Below are positions 1-6,052 of a stretch of 13,563 nucleotides of DNA, in pieces (positions within the stretch are counted from its first letter, which is position 1; each line of letters opens with the position of its first letter). The notes below the pieces were generated by a model. That model was not told the DNA's origin. It made no database searches and saw only the letters and a list, made by a program, of their open reading frames with translations. The position numbers were made by a program, and so were the translations under genes. Source of the DNA: JBBREP01 sp036501845 (GTDB taxonomy: Bacteria > Actinomycetota > Acidimicrobiia > IMCC26256 > PALSA-610); NCBI GenBank assembly GCA_036501845.1, contig DASXZO010000167.1:1-13563 (forward strand), written 5' to 3'.

Positions 1-372
1 GCCGACGAGGTGCTCGACCGCGACACGATCGTGCCCGACGACAGCGCCGAACCCACCGAGAAGGAACGCCTCATGGCGCGCCAGCTCGTGGAGTCGCTCG
101 CGGTGGAGAAGTTCGACATCGACGAGTTCCATGACACCTACCGCGAGGAGCTGCTCGACCTCATCGAGCGGAAGGCCGCGGGCGAAAAGATCGTGTCCCA
201 GCCGACGAGCGAGCCGCCCGCGAAGGTGCTCGACCTCGTCGCCGCGCTCGAGGCGAGCCTCGCCAAGGCGAAGGACGGCAAGACGAGTGACGGCGCAGCT
301 GGGTCGAGCGACGACGGCGCGGCCGCGGAAGAAGCGAAGCCGAAGCGCCGCCGCCGCGCCGCCGCCAGCTGA
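1..372 (+). CDS. ku: Ku protein, C-terminal end (partial; start lies left of the window)
   Basis: The frame is open from base 1 to a TGA at 370-372, so 123 C-terminal residues are visible. Bacterial Ku is a homodimeric ring that binds double-strand DNA ends and recruits LigD in non-homologous end joining. The visible part has the signature end of the Ku core: a block reading MARQLVESLAVEKFDIDEF, then HDTYREELLDLIERKAAGEKI, as in actinobacterial Ku. It is followed by a low-complexity tail rich in Ala, Asp and Glu that ends in a basic KPKRRRRAAAS stretch. Such Lys/Arg tails are common in actinobacterial Ku and are thought to aid DNA binding and sliding. The ring-forming beta-barrel lies outside the window. 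A GTG at position 10 is internal, not a real start. The gene converges on the next one with 20 bases between stops. No ligD is visible here. Confidence 0.9.
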   Translation, partial: ADEVLDRDTIVPDDSAEPTEKERLMARQLVESLAVEKFDIDEFHDTYREELLDLIERKAAGEKIVSQPTSEPPAKVLDLVAALEASLAKAKDGKTSDGAAGSSDDGAAAEEAKPKRRRRAAAS

Positions 373-392
373 ACCAGTCGACGCCCGGCGCG

Positions 393-1442
393 TCAGCGCT
401 GGACTTGGACGGTCTTACCGTTCTTCCATTCGCGCAGCACGAGGAAGTGGCCCTTGAGCGCGCCGTGGTCCTGGTTGCCGAAGCCCATCAGCGTGCCGGC
501 TTCGCCCGACGTCGCCTCCAGCCACTTCACGGCCCGCATCCCCTCGCGGACGCCCTCTCGGGTGAGGTGTTGCGCGCGCACGAGGCCCTCGCCGAGCAGG
601 CGACCCATGTCGTACGCGGCGCAACCGACGGGTCCGGCGGCACTGGCCGCATCCTCCTTGGCGAGCGCGACGCGTGCGGGGTTGTCGTCGGCGATCGTGT
701 CGACGTACTCCCATCCCGCGTAACCATCGCGCCAGTCGGGCCGCGCGTATCCGAACATCAGCGACGAGTTGGCGATCACGGGCCCGTCCCAACCGAGTGA
801 CTCGCGTGCGAGGCACACGGCACGCGACGACAAACCGAGGCCGAAGTACACGAGCACGTCGGGTTCGGAGTCGCGCAAGCGCGCCACTTCGGGTTCCACG
901 GTCTCGGCGAGCGGTGAGATCCCTGCCGTCGCGGTGGTGCGCAATCCGAAGCGCGCTCGCGCCGCGTCGAAGCATTCCGCGTAACGACGACCCACCGGAG
1001 ACTCGTCGAACAGCACCGCGCACCGCACGAAGCCGCGCTCGGCGACGCGCGCCGCGAGGAACGGCGGCTCTTCTTCGAGCGAGCCCACTTGGTAGTGCAT
1101 CATCCAGTCGGAGCGCGTGCGCTCGCCGCCGCTGTAGTTGATGGCCGGCACGCGCGCCTCGTCGCACAACGGTGCCACGATCAGCGCGTTGTCGGAGATC
1201 GACGGGCCGATGATCGCAACCACGCCCTTCGCTTCGAGTTCGGCGAACGCCTCTTTCATCTCGTGCTCGCTGCCGATCGGCAGTCCGCGCCCGTGCACGG
1301 CGGTCAGCTCGATGGGCCGCGTGCGACGGGCGTCGGTGACGGCGAGGCCGAGACGCAGCGCCCGCTCGAATCCGGCGCCGTCGTCGCCTTGCGGGAAGTC
1401 GTACAGCACGCCTACGGAAATTGGGGTCGGTCGGAGATCCAT
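393..1442 (-). CDS. Signal-less periplasmic-binding-protein-like protein (Leu/Ile/Val-binding fold)
   Basis: The protein has 349 residues from an ATG at 1442. It matches the type I periplasmic binding fold of branched-chain-amino-acid binding proteins (Peripla_BP_6): first strand ISVGVLYDFPQG, then the lobe-1 block GVVAIIGPSISDNALIVAPLCDEARVPAINYSG, and the second-lobe region with DVLVYFGLGLSSRAVCLARE. Unlike an ABC importer receptor, it has no signal peptide, lipobox or membrane helix. A longer frame up to 1541 adds only Arg/Ser-rich sequence that also overlaps helD, so I chose 1442. A cytosolic role as a ligand sensor (compare AmiC-like proteins) or as a lone enzyme-like domain is inferred only. 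The start overlaps that of helD on the other strand, leaving no separate promoter space. No clear Shine-Dalgarno sequence precedes the ATG. A loose TAACAC box 8 bases upstream could allow a leaderless message, which is weak. Its real ligand cannot be read from sequence. Confidence 0.8.
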   Translation of the reverse strand: MDLRPTPISVGVLYDFPQGDDGAGFERALRLGLAVTDARRTRPIELTAVHGRGLPIGSEHEMKEAFAELEAKGVVAIIGPSISDNALIVAPLCDEARVPAINYSGGERTRSDWMMHYQVGSLEEEPPFLAARVAERGFVRCAVLFDESPVGRRYAECFDAARARFGLRTTATAGISPLAETVEPEVARLRDSEPDVLVYFGLGLSSRAVCLARESLGWDGPVIANSSLMFGYARPDWRDGYAGWEYVDTIADDNPARVALAKEDAASAAGPVGCAAYDMGRLLGEGLVRAQHLTREGVREGMRAVKWLEATSGEAGTLMGFGNQDHGALKGHFLVLREWKNGKTVQVQR

Positions 1443-3555
1443 GGTCGGTAGTGTTATCGAAATGCCCCATCCCGATGTGGAGGCGGAACGCGCGCGCCTG
1501 GCGTTCTTCGGGAAGTGCCTCGACGAGATGCGCAGGCGCACCGAGTCGTTCCTCGGTCAGGAAGACATCCTGGCGGCCAACGAGGCCGACACCGAGGCGG
1601 TCCGCCACCAGCTCGAACTGCGCCTGAAGAGCCTCGACGACGGCGGCCTGCTGTGCTTCGGCCGCATCGACGCCTCCACGCCCGCTCGCCTGCGGCTCGC
1701 GCCCCGAGGGGCGGCAACACCGCAGGTCAGAGCGAGTAGATCGGCACCGCCAGGTCCCGAGATCTATTACATCGGCCGGCGCCACGTGGACGACCCCGAC
1801 GGCGACCCCGTGGTGGTCGACTGGCGAGCGCCGGTGGCGATCCCGTTTTACCGGGCCACCGCGGTGGACCCGCAGGGTCTGGCCCGGCGGCGCCGCTTCA
1901 CCTTCGCCGGTCGTGAGCTCGCCGACATCTTCGAAGAGGACTTCGACGATCCGGAGTCGCTGCTCTCCGAGACCGGTGCGCACGGCGTGCCCGACCCGCT
2001 GCTCGCCGAGCTCAGCCGCGCCCGCACCGGCCAGATGCGCGACATCGTCGCCACCATCCAGGCCGAACAGGACGTGGTGATCCGAGCGGCGCTCGACGAG
2101 TGCCTGGTGGTGCAGGGCGGCCCCGGCACCGGCAAAACCGCGGTGGGCCTGCACCGTGCCGCGTTCCTGCTCTACGAGGAACGCGAGGTGCTCGCACGCA
2201 CAGGCGTGCTCGTGCTCGGCCCCAACCGCGTGTTCCTCGAATACATCTCGCAGGTGCTGCCGTCGCTCGGCGAGACGTCGGTCACCCAATCGACGCTCGA
2301 CCAGTTGCTCGGTCTGCGCTTCCGCTGCACGCTGGTCGACCCCGACGAGCGCGCGCGCCTTCTTGGCGACGCGCGCTGGTCCAACGTGATCCGGCGCGCG
2401 GCCGACGAAGCGATCACGCCTCCGACGGCGCCGCTCGAGTTGCGTTTCCGGTCGCGGGTGATGCGCGTCGATCCCGCGCGGGTCGTCGAGCTCATCGACT
2501 CCGCTCGCAACCCGTTGGGCGGGATCGACATGCCGGTGCGCCAGCAGCGCGAGCGCTTCCGAGCCCGGCTGTTTCGACTCGCCTACGACGACTGGAGCGG
2601 CGGCGAGCTGCAGGCCACGTCGATCGACGAGTTCACCACCGAGGTGCTCGCGCACAAGGAGTCGCGCGCGGCCGTCGATCGGTGCTGGAAGACGGTGAAC
2701 GCGATCGCGATGGCGCGCGGACTGCTCACGTCGAAGGCAACGTTGGCGCGCACTGCCGCCGGATTGTTCGACGCCGCTGAGCAGCGCGCGATTCTGCGGC
2801 GTCGCGAGCGCGAGGGCAGCGAGGAGTTGTGGAGCGTGCACGAGCTGCCGCTGCTCGACGAGGCCGAAGCCCTGATCGGCGGCGACGTGCGCCGCTTCGG
2901 CCACGTGGTGGTGGACGAGGCCCAGGACTACTCACCAATGGCATTGCACATGGTGGCTCGCCGCGCCCTGCGCGGCTCGATGACGATCCTCGGCGACCTC
3001 GCGCAGGCCACTGGTCCGCATCCCACCACCGACTGGGACGTTGCGCTCGCGCATCTGGGCCGGCCCGCGCATGCCCGTCGGGCCGAGCTCACGGTCGGCT
3101 ACCGGTTACCCGGCGCCTTCCTCGAGGCGGCAAACCGCCTACTCCCTGAAGCCGCACCCGACGTCACGCCGGCGCGCAGCGCGCGTGAAGACGGCGACCC
3201 GCCGGTGCTCGAGGAGTGCGCGCCCGACGCGCTCGTGGCGCGTGCCGTCACACTGGCGCACGAGTTGACGGCAGAGCTCGCCACCGTCGCGGTGATCGCG
3301 CCGCGCTCGCTGCTGCAACCGCTGCGCGACGCCGGTCTCGGCGAGGCCACAGCGCTCGGCTCCGGCGCGGTGCTGCTCGACGCGGTCACGGCCAAGGGGC
3401 TCGAGTTCGACGGTGTGATCGTGGTGGAGCCCGCCGCCATCCACGCCGACGGTCCGCAGGGTCCCCGCTTGCTGTTCGTCGCCCTCACCCGCGCCGTGCA
3501 ACACCTCGTGCTGCTCCACACCGAGCCGCTCCCGGCCGCGCTCGCTACTCGCTGA
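1441..3555 (+). CDS. helD: HelD-type RNA polymerase-recycling helicase (UvrD/Rep superfamily 1)
   Basis: The protein has 704 residues from an ATG at 1441, preceded by GGAG 4 bases upstream; ATG 1462 (697 residues) is an alternative. HelD proteins bind RNA polymerase, push arms into its channels and release stalled complexes using ATP. Some actinobacterial relatives give rifampicin tolerance. The N-terminal about 60 residues form the charged helical arm. A HelD-specific block (YYIGRRHVDDPDGDPVVVDW, then RAPVAIPFY) follows at 109-137. The SF1 motifs follow in order: Walker A GGPGTGKT at 226-233, Walker B VVVDEAQD at 489-496, motif III GDLAQATG, motif IV VGYRLPGAF, motif V AKGLEF at 651-656, and motif VI VALTRA at about 680-685. 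The ATPase is therefore intact. Residues about 81-107 look like an insertion made of repeat-derived sequence (see repeat at 1681-1712). The end overlaps the acyltransferase by 11 bases. The position beside ku may be chance. Confidence 0.93.
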   Translation: MVGSVIEMPHPDVEAERARLAFFGKCLDEMRRRTESFLGQEDILAANEADTEAVRHQLELRLKSLDDGGLLCFGRIDASTPARLRLAPRGAATPQVRASRSAPPGPEIYYIGRRHVDDPDGDPVVVDWRAPVAIPFYRATAVDPQGLARRRRFTFAGRELADIFEEDFDDPESLLSETGAHGVPDPLLAELSRARTGQMRDIVATIQAEQDVVIRAALDECLVVQGGPGTGKTAVGLHRAAFLLYEEREVLARTGVLVLGPNRVFLEYISQVLPSLGETSVTQSTLDQLLGLRFRCTLVDPDERARLLGDARWSNVIRRAADEAITPPTAPLELRFRSRVMRVDPARVVELIDSARNPLGGIDMPVRQQRERFRARLFRLAYDDWSGGELQATSIDEFTTEVLAHKESRAAVDRCWKTVNAIAMARGLLTSKATLARTAAGLFDAAEQRAILRRREREGSEELWSVHELPLLDEAEALIGGDVRRFGHVVVDEAQDYSPMALHMVARRALRGSMTILGDLAQATGPHPTTDWDVALAHLGRPAHARRAELTVGYRLPGAFLEAANRLLPEAAPDVTPARSAREDGDPPVLEECAPDALVARAVTLAHELTAELATVAVIAPRSLLQPLRDAGLGEATALGSGAVLLDAVTAKGLEFDGVIVVEPAAIHADGPQGPRLLFVALTRAVQHLVLLHTEPLPAALATR
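1681..1712. repeat. GC-rich palindromic repeat, copy A, inside helD
   Basis: The 16 bases TCGCGCCCCGAGGGGC at 1697-1712 recur exactly at 4242-4257. Their core GCCCC-GA-GGGGC is an inverted repeat. The 10 bases CCCGCTCGCC at 1681-1690 also recur at 4186-4195, and in both places they are followed after a short gap by CGCGCCCC. The element is in frame within helD and encodes part of a Pro/Ala/Arg-rich stretch that breaks the conserved N-terminal region. It resembles small dispersed intragenic repeats of high-GC genomes, but membership of a known family is not established. Confidence 0.45.
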
Positions 3556-4267
3556 CCCAGGTACGCGTTTCGGCGTCGTAGCGGCGGATCACGCGCGCCG
3601 GCACGCCGGCGACCACACAGTTGTCGGGCACCACGCCGCGCACCACTGCGCCCGCGGCCACCGCGACGTGACGGCCGATCTGCGCGCCCGGCAGGATCAC
3701 CGCGCCGTGGCCGAGCCACGACCCCGATCCGATCGACACCGTTTCGTCGTGCCACATCTGCGTGCCGATCGGTTCGTCGACGTCGGTGTAACCGTGGTTC
3801 TGGTCGGTGATGTACACGTAATGACCGGTCCAGATGTCGTCGCCGATCTCGATCCGCCGATGTCCGACGATGCCGATGCCCTTGCCGAGCATGCACCGGT
3901 CACCAATCGTGATGATCGGTGGCCCTTGCGCGTCGGCGTGGATCGGCATGCCTGCCGAGAGCGACGCGTTCGGTCCGATGGTGCTGCGCTCGCCGATGTC
4001 GATGCGCCCCTCGCCGAAGATCACCGTGGCCGGAAACGAGATCATCGAGCCGTCGCCGAAGCGAGCAAAGCGCCGGGCCACGCGATGGCGCGGCCCGATC
4101 GCGCCGAAGTGCTGCGCGCGCGCCCACCCGGCGTGGATCACGTCGCCGAGGACGCGATCCACGCCGTCTCGCAAGCGACTCCACCCCCGCTCGCCTTCTC
4201 CGCGCCCCGCGCGCTGCGCTTCCGGGGCGCGCTCGTCGTCTTCGCGCCCCGAGGGGCTGGCTGACAC
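3545..4267 (-). CDS. Hexapeptide-repeat (left-handed beta-helix) acyltransferase
   Basis: The protein has up to 240 residues from a GTG at 4267, which lies 6 bases after the stop of the upstream substrate-binding-protein gene, with AGGCGGGA just before it. The body is a left-handed beta-helix of hexapeptide turns ([LIV]-G-x4): IGERSTIGPNASLSAG, IGDRCMLGKGIGI, IEIGDDIWTGHYVYI, then VSIGSGSWLGHGAVILPG, then AQIGRHVAVAAGAVV. It ends with the typical VVAGVPARVIRRY. The motif DQNHGY (His at about 158) matches the catalytic His loop of the maltose/galactoside/NodL O-acetyltransferase family. The likely reaction is acetyl-CoA-dependent O-acetylation of a sugar or similar acceptor in the cytosol; the acceptor is unknown. 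The first about 35 residues are Arg/Glu-rich and come from a GC-rich repeat, so the true start may lie further in. The gene is last in the transporter operon and overlaps helD by 11 bases. Confidence 0.85.
   Translation of the reverse strand: MSASPSGREDDERAPEAQRAGRGEGERGWSRLRDGVDRVLGDVIHAGWARAQHFGAIGPRHRVARRFARFGDGSMISFPATVIFGEGRIDIGERSTIGPNASLSAGMPIHADAQGPPIITIGDRCMLGKGIGIVGHRRIEIGDDIWTGHYVYITDQNHGYTDVDEPIGTQMWHDETVSIGSGSWLGHGAVILPGAQIGRHVAVAAGAVVRGVVPDNCVVAGVPARVIRRYDAETRTWVSE
4186..4257. repeat. GC-rich palindromic repeat, copy B, at the 5' end of the acyltransferase gene
   Basis: This stretch contains CCCGCTCGCC (4186-4195) followed by CGCGCCCC, and the exact 16-mer TCGCGCCCCGAGGGGC (4242-4257). 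Both parts match copy A in helD, but here they are separated by about 50 bases. The stretch encodes the Arg/Glu/Pro-rich N-terminus of the acyltransferase, a part that has no counterpart in the hexapeptide family. High GC makes chance similarity of such strings easier, so confidence is moderate. Confidence 0.4.
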
Positions 4268-4273
4268 TCCCGC

Positions 4274-5998
4274 CTAGCTCGAGCAGGAAAGCGGCTTGAG
4301 CACGTCGGGCACCGGCTTGGTTCCCGTGTACTTGCCTGAGCTGTCGTAATACGTGACCGTGTTCGTCTTGTCGAACAGGCCGATCGGCGTGGTGGGCACG
4401 TCGCCGGGCAGGAACTGCTTGCCGTTGTCCATGTAGCGGTATTCGCCGGTGCCGACGGTGCCCGTCTCGTCCTGGCCCTTGGCCGTCGGGTCCCACCACA
4501 CGAACCCGGCCGTGTCCTGGCCGCCGTAGTCGGTGCCGTCGGGCCAGATGCCGTGGTCGCCGTAGCTGATCACCTCACGAAGGTCGGACGAGTCGCGCGG
4601 GAGCAACGGATAGCTCGTGATGCCGGCATAGAAGTTCTGCGCCGACAGATGCGGTCCAGCCAGTTCGAGCCCGTCGAACAAGAGCAGGGCGTTGCCGTAG
4701 ATGATGCCCTGTGTGTTGTACGCCGTCGGCGCCGCGGTGTCACCGCAGTCGGTGTAGATCGCGTAGTAACCCTGCTGAGTGATCGGGATGCGCGGCGGGA
4801 TCAGCGACAAGCCGAATGCGTGCTTCCACTGGGTCTGGTCGAACTTGCGGGCGAACACCGCGGTGTCGGCGAACACGGTGCCCGACATCACCCACTCCGG
4901 GAAGTACTTCTGCTTCGTGGCTTCCTTGGTGAAGTAGATCGGGGCGACCGGGTCGCCGGTGAAGATCACGGTGGTCGCGTTGATCGCCTTGAGCTTCTGC
5001 ACGATGGTCTGCGCGTCGGCCTGCACGGTCGGGAGGTTGAGGAAGTAGCTCACGTGCCCCTTCACGTCGACGCCCGCGCTCTTGAGCTCGTTGATCCACT
5101 TGTCCCACACCGCGGTGTACTGACCGTCGGAGGTGTCGTAGCTCAACACCGCGAAGGTGCGCTTCTCCTTCTGGAACTTGGAGTCGCCCGCGTAGATCGC
5201 GTCCTTGCCGACGAGCTGGTTCTTCACGAACTGCACGTTGATCTGCGAGGTCTGGTCGGGCTCGATGCCGGCCCAGATGTAAGGCGAGTTGTCCTTGTAG
5301 AACGATTCCGGCTGTGCGAGCTCGCACGATCCGATGCAGAGAATGCCCTCGTTGGCGAGCGTCTGCGAGAACGACTTCGTCTGCGACGGGCCTCCGAGCA
5401 CCGCGAACACGTGCATGTTCTTCGCAGTGACCGCGTCGGCCTGCGCGGCTTGCTCGTCGGTCGACGTGCCGGTGCCCTGCAGCTTCACGAGTTGCACCTT
5501 GCGGCCGTAGAGCTGCACGCGCTTGGAGAACGCGTTGATGAACCCCTGTGTGGTCTGGCCCACCTGCGAAGGCGAGTCGTACGCGCCCACGCTCTTGGCC
5601 AGCGCGTCGGCCTGCGCGTCAGGCGGCGCGGAGTAGTACGCCACGCGAATGGTGGTGTTCGTGATGCCGTGTGCGGCGTCGGAATTGAGTGCAGTGCCGG
5701 CCGGTGGGGTTGCCATGCACGGCGGCGCGTCCCACGACGGGAGCTTCACCTGAGCACGCGTCTGGTCGCAGTTCGCGTCCCACTTGTAGTTGCTCAGCGT
5801 GCCGGCGGCCTTGGCCTCGCTGTACGACGGCCACGGCGCCTTCGACGCCGCGGGTAGCGCCGTGGTCGATGTGGTCTTCTTGTTGCTGCCACTCGTGGCG
5901 ACGAGGATGCCGATGACGATCGCGATCACCGCGACCACTGCGATGAACGGCGCGTAACGCTTCAGCGCACTGTTCCTCGGCCCAGTCTGTGCTGCCAT
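4274..5998 (-). CDS. ABC transporter substrate-binding protein, branched-chain amino acid (HAAT) type, membrane-anchored
   Basis: The protein has 574 residues from an ATG at 5998, with a GGGGGG Shine-Dalgarno element about 6 bases upstream. Residues 17-37 form one hydrophobic segment after a KR pair (FIAVVAVIAIVIGILVATSG), without a lipobox Cys or a good signal-peptidase site. It therefore looks like an uncleaved signal anchor holding the receptor on the outer face of the membrane. A Ser/Thr/Ala/Pro linker follows. The type I binding fold starts at about 115 (NTTIRVAYYS) and includes FAVLGGPSQTKSFSQTLANE, FAVLSYDTSDG and TVIFTGDPVAPIYF. Six Cys (77, 94, 221, 225, 418, 572) could form three disulfides. 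It is long for the family (about 380-420) because of the N-terminal linker and a C-terminal extension rich in Tyr, Gly and Asp. It lies 54 bases after the MFS-LivF-LivG gene, so it is the likely receptor of that transporter. Its ligand cannot be read. Confidence 0.88.
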   Translation of the reverse strand: MAAQTGPRNSALKRYAPFIAVVAVIAIVIGILVATSGSNKKTTSTTALPAASKAPWPSYSEAKAAGTLSNYKWDANCDQTRAQVKLPSWDAPPCMATPPAGTALNSDAAHGITNTTIRVAYYSAPPDAQADALAKSVGAYDSPSQVGQTTQGFINAFSKRVQLYGRKVQLVKLQGTGTSTDEQAAQADAVTAKNMHVFAVLGGPSQTKSFSQTLANEGILCIGSCELAQPESFYKDNSPYIWAGIEPDQTSQINVQFVKNQLVGKDAIYAGDSKFQKEKRTFAVLSYDTSDGQYTAVWDKWINELKSAGVDVKGHVSYFLNLPTVQADAQTIVQKLKAINATTVIFTGDPVAPIYFTKEATKQKYFPEWVMSGTVFADTAVFARKFDQTQWKHAFGLSLIPPRIPITQQGYYAIYTDCGDTAAPTAYNTQGIIYGNALLLFDGLELAGPHLSAQNFYAGITSYPLLPRDSSDLREVISYGDHGIWPDGTDYGGQDTAGFVWWDPTAKGQDETGTVGTGEYRYMDNGKQFLPGDVPTTPIGLFDKTNTVTYYDSSGKYTGTKPVPDVLKPLSCSS

Positions 5999-6052
5999 GT
6001 TCGACCCCCCGGTCGCGTGCTGGTCGGTGGTGGATGTGGCGGTTGGTGTGTT

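Noticed and set aside
373..392. Terminator between ku and the next gene
   Set aside because: Only 20 bases with no convincing hairpin or T-run.
1138..1440. Upstream extension of helD
   Set aside because: It overlaps the binding-protein-like gene and adds Ser/Arg-rich sequence with no similarity to HelD; ATG 1441 has a ribosome site.
415..2904. 829-codon open frame on the minus strand opposite helD
   Set aside because: Arg/Ala/His-rich composition with no domain, and it lies opposite a gene with all SF1 helicase motifs. It is a high-GC shadow.
4553..5857. 434-codon open frame on the plus strand
   Set aside because: Opposite the substrate-binding-protein gene; Val/Arg/Leu/His-biased with no family features.
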